Source: Romanomermis culicivorax
Lineage: Eukaryota > Nematoda > Enoplea > Mermithida > Mermithidae
Reading direction: 5' to 3'
Assembly (NCBI GenBank): GCA_963922205.1
Contig: CAWUHX010000238.1
Span: 248,001-312,000 of the forward strand
Length of the DNA: 64,000 bases
Shown piece after piece: positions 35,561 through 47,255 of the stretch. The first letter of the stretch is position 1, and each line of letters begins with the position of its first letter. The notes beneath the pieces were generated by a model that was not told the origin of the DNA, did not search any database, and saw only the letters and a program-made list of their open reading frames with translations. A program made the translations under genes and the position numbers.

Positions 35561-36130
35561 AAAACCGCGCACCGTTCATTATGTGATCCAAATGTCTTTG
35601 TCATATGTACAAAAGGACTCTTTTTATTCAGTTGTCAAGAAAACAGCTATGTAAGCACGAAAAAAGTCATCGAACATGCAAAATTGCTTTTCTTTTTCGC
35701 ATGTGTGAGAGACAGAATGTGGGATGCACTTTTTCGTAGGCGACAATTATCGTGCAAGAAAAAGTTCCATGAAGCATGGATACCAGAACCACTTTCCATG
35801 AAGCGCAAAAACGTGATAAAAGTCCAAACGTAAAATAATATAGTTCGCACCACATATCGGCTATTTCAAAACGGATACTGAAACAAAACTTGGAATAATA
35901 TGAGCTGAGGCGAGGTGGAAAGGATGAGATTGAATTTCATTCTGGGCGGAAAAAGGCGAGTCGACAGTGAAGCTTTTAATGATTTGAGGAAGGAATCCAT
36001 TGATGGAAATCTCATTATTCTCAACGTTAATGATCAAGAATCAGTAGATAATTGAAGAATAGAAAAATTTCCAGGTTGATCATTTCGAGAAACCCCGGGA
36101 AGCACCACAATGCCAAAGGAACACTGACTC
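35561..36130. other. AT-rich spacer
   Basis: Nothing recognisable. An imperfect inverted pair TTTCCATGAAGC/CTTTCCATGAAGCG occurs near 35762-35800. Confidence 0.35.
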
Positions 36131-36425
36131 ATGTTTGTATGCATACCTGTAAGGGGTCCGACGAGTCGGGGAGGTAAACCCAAAATTTTGAGGTGGGTTC
36201 CCAAAATTTTGGAGAGGGCATCGGTCCGAAAAAACCCAAAACAGTCGGAAAAATTTCGAAAAATTTTCCAAAAAATGTCAAAAAAGCCACTTTTTTCCGA
36301 ATTTTTTCCAATTTTTTCGAGTTTGGGGCCGGGAGGGGGTTGACTAAATTTGAAGGTCCGACATTTGGATATAGGGTTCGATCAAGCCGGGTGTCAGGGT
36401 ACCCTGCAACCCCGCCCCAATTATA
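36131..36425. repeat. GTCCGAC-bounded unclassified repeat
   Basis: A distinct block with GGGGTCCGACGAGTCGGGG near the left, CCCAAAATTTTG motifs repeated twice, A/T-rich FFPxFF-type simple sequence in the middle and GTCCGACATTTGG plus GGGTACCCTGCAACCCCGCC at the right. Frames over it are low complexity. No family recognised. Confidence 0.35.
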
Positions 36426-37107
36426 GATGTGTTTATGTGTGGATCATCACTTGTTCGACCAATTGATAATATTCAATGTTCTTTGTAGAACACCGAAATA
36501 AATACATCGAACAAAATTTTCTAGCACCTGCCTATAAATTTCAGCACCAATTTTATTGAAAAGCCTGCCTTCCATCTCTTATCAGCCGAAGTTTTACCTG
36601 AAACTCTGTGAACAATCAGTTTCTACAGTACAAGGATCAGTCGTTCGTCATCTATGCTATTTTTTAACTGTTGTATGACAATAGGGTTCTGACAATATTT
36701 ACATGATATAGTTCATTCGATACCTAATAGGCATGCGAGTAAGTTTACATTAACCTCTCTTGTCCATATGCCATATTTACAGTAAAATTAGCATTAATGT
36801 AGTCTACGGTGTAAATGGGGTCTACGATCTCAGCAACTGGGATTTTTTAAAAGATGTTGAGACACTTGTGAGTACTACAATAATGTTCCATTACAAGAAC
36901 GTCCATTTCTAATAATCCATGAAAAACAGTTCTGAACTTTGATGAAGTTCAAGAGGGATTAGATTGCTTTTCTGTAAGAAACTTTTCGAGCTTTCTCGAA
37001 TGTGATTTTACATTTTTTTATATCTTTGATAGATTCTGAGATCAATTTAGATTGTTTAACACATTTATGCAAATTTCCGTGTGAAAAAGGCTTAAGGCAA
37101 AAATGGT

Positions 37108-39300
37108 CAGTGGGTAATTTTACTCAGGTTGCTGTGGGCTATTGAATGCATTATTAACATGTATGATTTCACAATTTGAACTTGAGGACCCTCCCTTTAG
37201 GGACAGACTACATGCCACTTATTTTAAAATGAGATGATGGAACGTGGTTATGTTTTTCTTTAAAATATACTATAGAGGAGAAAAAACTTACTTTCGCAAA
37301 CACTTTTTTTCTCAAATTGACCGTTAGACATACGACTTGTGTTGAAAGAATTTTCATATGTTTTCTTATCTGCAACAGCATATTTCTCTCTGCTCCGATC
37401 TTTATTTTTTAAATAGCTGACTACAGTACAACTAACCTATGTAGGTCGCAACACTTTGTTTTAGATACTGTGATTTTACTTGAGGAAGAATGAGCATAAT
37501 TATAAGAATATATGTTACGAAATGGCTGATGCAGCTATTCCATGAAAGCAAGTTCAATACGAAAAAGCTACGCTATAAAAATGATCGATGCAGCACTCGG
37601 AGTTGCGGCAAACACAGCCTAGAGATCAGGAAATAAATTTCGATAATCTTGAAATAATCGAAAAGAGTGACAAACAAGGAGACCGTTTCATGTAGAACAA
37701 AATTTATCGAATAGAGTCAACCAACTTACCATAATTTTGAATATAAGTTTGGCTGCGATCTCGATGGCATTAATCATTTCAAAATAAATAGTATGTGGTA
37801 AGCTTATTACTGTAATCAATAAAAAAATTTCATCAATAATTGGCAAACAGAGTTAGCTGAAAATCTGTTCAGTAGGCTAGTGGCTGAAATTTCTCGAGTA
37901 GCACTCAGGTATCGACTTAGCTCCATCCAAATCGATAGTGAATAAGCAAGATTGTTTCTAAATGATTCTGGTATACCCCCAAAAAATTAACGTGAAAATT
38001 GTGTATGAAATTGTACCCTGGTTTTCGCTGCTTCTATCATTTTGAATTGAATGGGCCACAGTAATTTTGTGACTGCATATTACCACGAGTAGATTATCAG
38101 AGCCTGTGAACTTCGTGAATAACGGTCACATCCATTAAGATGAGCCCAATAAATAACATCATACAATAAACCTGCATCGTAGATGGAATTTCGTTGACCA
38201 CTTACACGAGCATTGACGCGTCAAATGACCGATTTCTCACCGTAACTATAGTCCATTAATTACGAAATCGCAAATGCAGTTAGAGTTCTTGACTGTCATA
38301 AATTTGTTAAAGATTAAGAAATGCTCGACAGAATCTAGGAAAAAATTATAACCAAGAATGAGTCACGGAGACAAAAGTTTTTTAATAACTGTCCCTTTTT
38401 TGAGAAGTGTGCCCATTCAAAAGTGAATAGACCATTCAACGAAGAACAATTGCAGTGGATATATTACAATACCCTGTTTTTCTTGAAACGCCTGTAAATG
38501 ATAACTGTGGAAAGCAAGTACTAATTCGCACTTCTACAACTTTCTGCTAAACAATGGACTGGAAATTTGTAGCATTATTCAACTAAACTTCAACATTTTT
38601 TGGACGCAAAAGCGAAACGACATTCCTTATTTTTGTCATTTTTTCGATTTACACGCATTTTATAAAAAACAGACTTCAAAGAGATTAATACGAATGTTTT
38701 TGAAAAGACTTTAAAGTTTAGAAAACGCGAAAAAGCCTTTCCTTAAAGTGCAATGTTTTGTGATTACTGTGTATCCTTTTTGAAGCCTCTAAAGTCAGGC
38801 CTGCCTCTTTAATTATGATTTTTCGGTACAGGTCATATAAAGTACATCAGAATGAATTATCTATAATTAAAACTATTCTCTTTTGCACCAGGAAATTCTT
38901 CCTGTGATAAATACAGGTGGAAAACGGAGAAATACTTCGAAAAAGGGGAGTTTTCGTATACAAACAAGATCTGTTAATGAATTTTTCAGGAGGATAAAAC
39001 TCTTCGCTGGAAGGCTTGAAAAATACTGAAGACGTTCATTTTCTGCCACACTTTGTGATGAATCCCAAGTGGGAAAAAAGTTTATTGCTATCATAAGAAT
39101 GAAGCGACCAGCTTTGTACTCCAAATAGCTAATCAAATTGATGTGCTAAAATTCGCATTGATGAATTAAACAATTTTTTTGTCGAGAAAATTTGAACCCG
39201 GTTGAACTTACGGGGGAGGGTCTCAAAAATATAAATTCGCAAATTACCCCTGTTCTAGTACATTTGATAGCCCACAGCCACATGGGTAAAATTGCACCGA
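37108..39300. mobile_element. Possible 2.2-kb inverted-repeat element
   Basis: GCTGTGGGCTATTGAATG and AGGACCCTCCC near 37125-37200 recur inverted near 39190-39290 (GAGGGTCTC, GATAGCCCACAGCC). A related motif (GCCCGCTATGGAATGCA) is at 43158. The interior is non-coding and carries a TATAGTCTG-family MITE at 38471-38677. That both ends belong to one insertion is inferred. Confidence 0.4.
38471..38677. mobile_element. TATAGTCTGTTTTT MITE family copy
   Basis: CCTGTTTTTCTTGAAACGCC plus TGTAAAT at the left is inverted at the right (ACACGCATTTTATAAAAAAC, AGACTT). The internal order matches 14853-15102. Confidence 0.7.
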
Positions 39301-39399
39301 CTTTCCGCTAAGATTTGCATAAATTCACTAAACAATCGAATGTTAATAGTTACGCATGATCTCAGGAAGGGGAACATCACATGCGATAAAGCTGATTGT

Positions 39400-40250
39400 C
39401 TGTCCATTCATCGAATGTTCCGATTCTTCGAATCGTGCTTAAGATTTTATCTGGAGTCCCGCTTTAACGAAAGTCCCGATTCCTCGAAATTTTTTTTTCA
39501 AAAAATCCCGTTTCCTAGAAGATAATAAATGTGCAGGTTTAAATTTACCATTTTAAGCCTAAACCTAAGCCTAAGTTTAAGCCTAAGCCTAAGCCTAAGC
39601 CTAAGCCTAAGCCTAAGCTTAAGCCTAAGCCTAAGCCTAAGCCTAAGCCTAAGCCTAAGCCTAAGCCTAAGCCTAAGCCTAAGCCCAAGCCTAAGCCTAA
39701 GCCTAAGCCTAAGCCTAAGCCTAAGCCTAAGCCTAAGCCTAAGCCTAAGCCTAAGCCTAAGCCTAAGCCTAAGCCTAAGCCTAAGCCTATGCCTAAGCCT
39801 AAGCCTAAGCCTAAGCCTAAGCCTAAGCCTAAGCCTAAGCCTAAGCCTGAGCCTAAGCCTAAGCCTAAGCCTAAGCCTGAGCCTAAGTCTATGTCTAAGT
39901 CTATGTCTAAGCCTAAGCCTAAGCCCTAAGTAGAGTCTTCATATTATCAGATATGGTAATTTTGAAATTACAGTATTTACCATAAAATTTACAGACGTTT
40001 CAAGAAAATCGAACTGTTTGTATATGCACTTTCGGTTTACTGGGAGATGTGATGCACCAATGTTCGACAAATCATAAATTTTATCTTCTTTTAGAGGAAT
40101 CGGGACTTTCACAGAATCGGGAAAGGAAATTCATGATGCACTAAAGCAGGTTTCGAGGAATCAATAATTTATCTAATTTCCGAATAATCGGGATTTCCGA
40201 AGAATCAGGAATTTCCAGGAAAGGGGACGTTCGAGGAATAGGGATACAAC
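39400..40250. mobile_element. Inverted GATTCCTCG-type repeats flanking telomeric array 3
   Basis: Left of the array, TTCCGATTCTTCGAATCG, GTCCCGATTCCTCG and ATCCCGTTTCC recur. Right of it, GAGGAATCGGGACTTTC, AATCGGGATTTCCG and GGGGACGTTCGAGG occur in inverted orientation. The design, inverted short-repeat blocks around a TTAGGC array, parallels the 10.6 and 29.8 kb elements, but the terminal motif belongs to another family. Confidence 0.55.
39556..39930 (-). repeat. Interstitial nematode telomeric array 3 (GCCTAA)n
   Basis: About 62 tandem TAAGCC units on the plus strand, with few variants (CCCAAG, CTATGCC, TGAGCC, and TCTATG near the right end). It is the longest of the three arrays. The 134-codon Leu/Ser frame over it is an artefact. 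Confidence 0.95.
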
Positions 40251-40490
40251 CATAAAGCTCACTGACAAAAGTGTGACGATGCCCAAAAGGTGCCATCGTG
40301 CATTTTCCTCTGAAGCCGTAGACTTGATGTTGCTCATCCAAGCCACGGGCCCAGACCTGGATTTTTGTGACGGGCACTGCTGAAGTCTCAACAGGCGATG
40401 CAAGGCTGTGCAGTCGGTGGTAGAGAAGCTACCACCCAGTGTGCGAGAACCGTTACAAAAGAAAAGTTGATCTCGCACCAAAGTTCATCA
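40240..40490 (-). other. GC-richer segment with an unassigned minus-strand frame
   Basis: A minus-strand frame of about 80 codons with mixed composition (VRDQLFFCNGSRTLGGSF, then CPSQKSRSGPVAWMSN) stands out from the AT-rich surroundings, but a second frame of similar quality overlaps it. No motif recognised. It may be an exon or mobile-element relic. Confidence 0.2.
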
Positions 40491-43189
40491 CTGTGCATTT
40501 CACAGGCTATTAGAGACGAAAGTTTATTCTAATAGACTTTATTAGCAATTATCTTTCTAATGCATGTCTTAGCATCTTTTAAGCCTTCCCTGTTGCTAAA
40601 ATCCGGTATATAGGTACCATCTTATTACAGTGGACCACATTTTCGCAAATTTTGATGTAAATATATGGACAAAAAAGGTTAGTGTAAAATTCCTCGCATG
40701 CCTATAATCTATCGAACGCTCTGAATGTTCGGTCCTTACCGTCATTGAAATCTGAATTTGTGATCAGGAGTTAGCAGGTACTACATTAGCTCCCACCAGT
40801 GGTCATTTCAGAGGTTATGTGTGACCATCACGGTCAGCGTTTGAGCAAAATGACCGGATTGAAAATTCAAGGACAGTGAAAAACGATTGTACGCCAAAAA
40901 TATGTACGCGAAAGGCACTTTACATTAATGATTTGAACTTTTGAGGTTTCGTCAATGACTATGACTACCATGAGCCATGAACAAAATTCGGAACATGAAA
41001 TTCGTCTAAATAATGACATTAGGAAGCAAGACTACCTCATTTTTTTAAAATTATCTGCTTAACCACATCACATGAGACTGAAAATTTTTTAAAACATACT
41101 GACTTAGTTTTGACTATTTTTGTAGCAATCTGGGAAGCGTTTTGACGAAAGTAATATCTTTTGTAACTTTTCAAACTAAAGCATCTTATAGAAGGAGACC
41201 GTAACTCCCAAAAACATGAACATTACATATTAATCATGACGAAACCAATGCACGTTTTGCCCACGGCGTGGCTATGCTTGCAAATCAATGAAGTAGTGCA
41301 TGAGGAGTACATTAACGTGATGTCAAAATTCGAATCTTTCCGATCATGTGAATTTTAAAAGCACTCAAGGAAGATGAAAGCTGCAATTTACTTTTAGTTC
41401 CTATTGATATTGTTCTTCTAAAAGCTTTTTTTGTATTTCCTTTCCACAGTGAGCTGAGATGCTCATCCGTTTTCTAACAAGTCGATCCTATTTGCGTTTG
41501 CGTCATGAATTTCCGTGTTCCTCGAAAGCTACGTCACGTGATTCACATGACTGGCTGATATTTGATATGGTATGCAAATGCACTTTGAATGTTGGGAATA
41601 TGAATGCAGCTCAGCAGGAATCTACTTCGTAGGAAATATTGTATAGGTGACAACAGTTTATTTTGTTTGAAAGTACGATAGATTATGGAAAGAATATATC
41701 TGCGATCGACGTTACAGTAATTTTGTGAGTAAATGCTGACTTAGTGAAGAAATTGGCAAATCTTGCTAGTGCATTTTGTAGTGTAAACTTGAAAAAAATA
41801 ACACAGAAGTAATGGGCAATCCGATTTTTGATACTTTGAACCATAATACTGGACATGCCCGTAATGCAATGAAATTTGACTCTATGGATTCTTGAAACAC
41901 AAAACTTTGGAAAACTTGGCAGCATATATAATTGATTAATGATTTTACAAACTATCAATCTTTGACCATTTTCTGGCAGAATTTTTTCGCCAGAAATTCA
42001 GCTTTGACCGTGGATTTATGCCAATTTCGGATTGGATCGATCACTGAAATCAGTGGTTGCTTACAGTACAATATATTTTTTGTAATCAGACATTCAGTCA
42101 TGGAAAGAATTGGCCTTCGTGCTTAAGTCAGAACTTGTTTTGAGTCATAGGGGCTTCACTACGCAGAGAAGTTCCAAATTCCCAGAATTACTGGTTATTA
42201 CAGAGGAGAGGAAGATGAAAAATCGGAACTTCATATCAGACGTAACTGCATTAGTGAAACAATATTCATGAACCTTTCAAGATTCAGTCGTGTATACATA
42301 TGGAATTCGTTTTTTCATCATAAGCCATATATATGTATAGAGAACTAAAGTCGTTTTTCATTGCTGCAATTTTTTCACGTGTTCCATTTAACACATGGGA
42401 AATATCCCCAAAATTGATCTAGACGAATCCCATGTACAACAAAGCTGGATATGCATTATTAAACTAATCAATGTGCTACATAATGACGCCTAAAAGCTGG
42501 TATATTTTCACTTTGCAGTATGTTGATAAATCGAGATTGACGACAGATGCATCCTCAATTCACTCATTCACTTTTTTATTGATTTGGGCAGTGTTCATTG
42601 ATCGCATCACATTATTGCTGAAAAATCAATTATGGAAACCAGAAATCACTCCAGATACCTCGGAGACTTCACTAATCAATCGCCACATAAAATAAAGCGA
42701 GCAAGACGTTTTTCTTGCATCACGCTGCGGATCACGTGACACTAATTTCGCAGATTTTTACTCATCACTTACGGTAATCGTTTTTGACCACTAGTTGCAT
42801 ATACATGTAAATTTGCATAAATGTGGTCAACAGAGGATCTCAGCGACGGGGAAAGAATAGAATATGTTGTGCATGCATTAGATACCGGATTATGAGCATA
42901 ACGGTAATTTCTATTGAAAGAATTCATCTCTAATACCTTATGAAATATGTAATTCTAAACTTAGATGAAAGTCACGAGATCAGATTTCTTTCATGTGAGA
43001 AGCTGTTCTCATGTCAGTGAGCCATCTAATTTGGTTTTCCGCTCGTAGATATTAGTTTTAGTTCTCGAAATATCAGGTATAAATATCAGTTACAGTACAT
43101 TAATGCAATGTCAATGTACGGATAAAAATGATCAGCGTGAAATTGCTCAGGTTATTGCCCGCTATGGAATGCACTGTCAGAATTAGGGT
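40491..43189. other. AT-rich stretch without recognised genes
   Basis: Nothing recognisable on either strand. Open frames remain under 95 codons and lack motifs. Confidence 0.4.
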
Positions 43190-43600
43190 TAGGAGCATAC
43201 ATGCACAGCATAGAAATGCTGCTGGGGGTCAGCCAGGACAGGGCGTGGAATACAAATTTTTTTTCGTTCTTGATAATGAAAAGAAAGGTCTTAGAATGGT
43301 CTTATAAGCATATTCTTATACCTAGATTAGTCAGATATGTGAAATAATTTGCTTGGACAGCACTTTTTAAGTTTTTAATGCTACTCCTTTGGAATCAAGT
43401 ATGCTTTGCTTAGAAAACAGCATCATTTTCATTTTTATGACGACTTTCTCTTCTCTCTTGCTCATTTTCCCTTGTCAATTTCTCTATCATTGCTGGGGGA
43501 GTCAAATCTGCTGGGGGTCAGCAAGAATCTGCTGGGGGTCAATAAAAATCTACTGGGGTTCGAAACCCCCCAAACCCCTCACCTCCCCAAGTGCATGTAT
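43190..43600. repeat. CTGGGGGTCAGCAA dispersed repeat (copy 3)
   Basis: Aligns block by block with 20150-20560 (CATAGAAATGCTGCTGGGG, CATTGCTGGGGGAGTCAAAT, the tandem CTGGGGGTCA motifs, GTGCATGTATGG) in the same orientation, with a short deletion around TTAGAAAACAGC. Non-coding. Confidence 0.7.
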
Positions 43601-45236
43601 GGCTAGGAGGCATAGGCCTAGGAAACTTTCTCGTAATCCACTGAAAATTTTTTCAATAAAGAGACGGACTGAAAATTTTATCCCGTAATCTGCTCAAATG
43701 CACTTAGGTGTCGATAAAGTTCTATCGAAATCGAAAAGGAATAAGAAGTTTCTTCCTATGATTCCGCTTTGTCATGAAAAATTATTTTTTTTCTGCAGAT
43801 TTCTACGGAAGGAAAATTGCGTGTCAAGTTGGACCTAATTTTTTGTTGTTGTTGTTGCCATTTTACATTAGATGAGCTATAGAAACATTAAAAGAAAAAC
43901 AGATTATACTGTAGGGATAGTTTCATGATATAACTTTTAAAGTTGACATGCTTCTTGATCATATCAGCAAAATATCCCTTTTGTGCTAAGCTGTGCTAAT
44001 CAGAGTTGCTCATGACATCGGCAGCGAAAAAATCTGGTATAGGCCAAACGAATTTTTAACGAAATTTAATGCCAATTAATCAGTCGAAAACAGAGACAGA
44101 ATATTTCAAATTATGCTTTTGTGCGGTTCTCAACTATGTATAGTCCATTTATTTCGCAGCGACAACAAAAAAAGTACGTGCACGCAACTTTCACGGAGAA
44201 GAAAACTTGAAACTGTAAAAAATTTGAATTCTTTCACGGCAAAGTTGAGAATCAAAGCAACATAATTAGGCCATTGGTGAAAATTTTGAATCAGTCTGTT
44301 TGTTGCTGATGGAGACGAGAAAGTTTTTCTCATTGACTACAGTAATAAACTTACTATTTTTTGCAAATTGAACTTGCTTTCATCGGTTCACTGCGTTTGC
44401 CAATTCAAAATAATTAGACTAGCTTTAATTTTTCTGCTCAACTTGAGAGCTGGACGAAATCCACTTCACTTATATAAGTCCTGTATAAGCCCTCGACAGA
44501 ATACAGGAATATTTTGAAGTCGATAAGGTTTCATACGATTTTTAGTATAACGGAATATAATTAATACAACATTTCAAATCGAGCTCTTTGATGGAAAACA
44601 ATCAATGATCGTTATTATGCCAATAATTGTCTCTAATTGGCAAGAAAACAAGAATGATGTTGATAATAAACACGCTAGAAATCTATTAGCCACTATTAAT
44701 TTCGAAACAATAAATAAACTGAAACAATGACGATTATGTTTATACAATGAAAAAAATATCCACGCTCAACTAATGAGCTACAATTAGAGAATAGAATTCA
44801 GCTTGGAGAGCGAGAGAGAGAGAGAGAGAGAAACGAATTTTAGAAAAATTATATCGACGCCTTCCAGTTTCCACCAGAATGATAATGGAACTCGAACGAA
44901 AAGCCTTACCTATAACTTCCGATTTTTTAGTTGTTCAAATTCACAAGTTGTTTCTCGCAATTTGTACTTCAAAAAACAGTAATGTACGGCATTAGAAAAA
45001 ACCACTTGGGTTTTTCATCTTAGTTTTGAAAAAACAATGAAAAATCAGAAAAATGTACGTTAAATTTCCAATCACGTCAAAAATTACAGTTTTAAATCCA
45101 ATTTTGTATTATTTCAGTATTCAAGATGTAGACATTGGAACCGAAATAGAATAAGAAAAAGAGAAAAATTTCACAAAGAGCAACTATGTGCATTATTTTA
45201 GAAATAAAGTTGCATCTTGATTTTTAAACACTCAGG
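43601..45236. other. AT-rich stretch with a GA microsatellite
   Basis: No gene is supported. A pure (GA)n run of about 20 bp lies at 44811-44831. The rest is featureless. Confidence 0.4.
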
Positions 45237-45660
45237 TCATACATTGACTTCAAAAGAAAAGAATCGAGTTCCATCCAGATTGCACAATAGAGAAATCAAA
45301 GCATCTTTCGATGAAAAAATCAAAGTAGCATACTGATTAAAAAAAGAAATCAAGTGTAGCTTGCTTCCAAAAAATAGAACCCAGTTGCACTTTGATTCTA
45401 CAAAAAAAGAAATCAAGTGTATGTCAATATTAAAAAACATGCATCTTGATTTTGAAAGAGAGAACTCAAGTGCAGCATAACTCTGGAAAAAAATCAATTA
45501 CATTTCGATTTAAAAAAATCAGTTGCTGACTTCAAAAAAGAGAAATCGAGTGCAGCTTGATTCCAAAACAAAGAACTCAAGTTGCACTTGATTTTAAAAA
45601 GAGGAATCAAATGTAACTTGATTTTAAAAAGAGGAAATCAAGATGAGCGATCGACCAAAA
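45237..45660. repeat. Degenerate tandem of GAAATCAAGTGNAGCTTGATT
   Basis: More than ten diverged units of about 28-40 bp contain AATCAAGT and its complement CTTGATT, joined by A-rich linkers. Each unit is itself a small inverted repeat (ATCAAG against CTTGAT), so the block could form a row of short hairpins. The same words reappear in the foldbacks at 47-48.6 kb. Confidence 0.6.
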
Positions 45661-46089
45661 AAACAATCAAAATATTTGCTAGGCCTTCGGACGATGAAGG
45701 CGCCTTGATTTTAAAAAGGTGTAATTAATGAATATTTTGAACTGAAAATTCAATGGGCACATTTTTCACATTAATTTTTTACAAAGACGTGTGTTTCCAC
45801 CCTCTACAGGCAAAATTTAGAAAGTTATAATCTTCATTACTAGTTTTCTCACTCCTGTGCAAGGAACCTGATTAAATAAAAAAAATTTCGACAATTTTTC
45901 AAAATTTTAAAAATCCATTTTGATGTGGCAGTTTTGTTTTTGAGAATCAGATGATGATTTGTGATGACCAATTGACAAATGGTCATTTTTAAAAAATGTG
46001 AGAGCTTCACGTTCGAAGGAAAGTTCGAAATCTGAATAACGAGCGGTCATTAGGATTTTTGAATTTAGAATACTTTTTTAATGATATTA

Positions 46090-46853
46090 CGAATGACGAA
46101 ACAGGCAAAATCAAGAAAAAAATTTTCAAGAAAAAGTCTTTTTTTGCCAAGGAAAAAAAATTTTGGTTGAAAAATTTTTTTTCCGATTGAAAAATAACTT
46201 TTCTGTGATGAAAAATTGAAATTTATATTTTGCCGCTCTCGGGCACCTGCAATATTTCTCTTCGTCTGCTTATAACAACGCGAAAAACAAATTAAGTACT
46301 GCGCGGCTAAATGAATTATTGGGAGCTTTGGTCAAGTTCACCGGGCTAAGCCTGAAAAGGCTGCAACTTTTAAGATAAAAATTGTCATGGAACCTAGACA
46401 TTTTTCTAAAATAACAGGCATTTTTGGAGTCACAAAAATATTTATTCGGCATGAAGCCCCTAAAATATGAGATTTTGACTAAATTCTGATGAAAATTCGT
46501 CTTTTATTGGCCTATTAATCGGCATTTTTTAGAAAAATACCTGGGTTCTATGGCCATTTTCGTAGCCTTTCCAGACTTAGCCCGATGAACTAAACCAAAG
46601 CTCCCAATAATCCATTTGGCCGCGCAGTACTTGTCTTGTTTTTCACGAAAGAGGAATGATGCAGATGCCCGAGAGGAAAATTCAAATTTTTCATCGCAGG
46701 AAAAAATTTCTCCAAACGGAAAAACTTTTTTTTTCGGCCGACATATTTTTCTGTTCCGAAACTTTTTTTTTGCTGTCAAATAAAAATTTTCTAGCACAAT
46801 ATGTTTTTTCATAGTGAAACTTCTTTTTCTTGATTTTGCCGGTCTCGTCCATC
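46090..46853. mobile_element. 764-bp near-complete palindrome (foldback A)
   Basis: The left arm runs from ACAGGCAAAATCAAGAAAAA through GTACTGCGCGGC and ATTATTGGGAGCTTTGGT to TTTTTCTAAAATAAC. The right arm repeats all of these in inverted order (GTTCTATGGCC, ACCAAAGCTCCCAATAAT, GCCGCGCAGTAC, TCTTGATTTTGCCGG). Centre near 46471. Both arms can be read as one diverged sequence, so the element folds back over almost its whole length. Confidence 0.8.
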
Positions 46854-47255
46854 GTATGATACAGATATTAAAAGATTCATAACACAAACAAAAGACTATC
46901 GTGAAGTTCGAATTGAGTTGTCGATTGACACCGAAGATATACGACCATCGCTTTCAACAATGTAGGTCGTTAGTTGAAAATATTCCTTTCCATAAAATCA
47001 AAGAATAGAACCACTACTCCAAATTTTTCGACTGCTAATTGAACAAAGGGATCAAAAAAGTACATTGAATAAGATTTAGCAGTAAAAGTACGACTAGAGA
47101 ACCCATATAAGTGTGACTGTATCCGAAAAACGGCGTTTTTCGATACATTAAAACGGTCCTGCAGTGCATGGGTTTCGATCTCTTCAGTCAGAGAAGAGAA
47201 AAAATGAAACTTTATATGAAAAAAATGGTCTGCTGATTTTTAGCAAACTATTATG

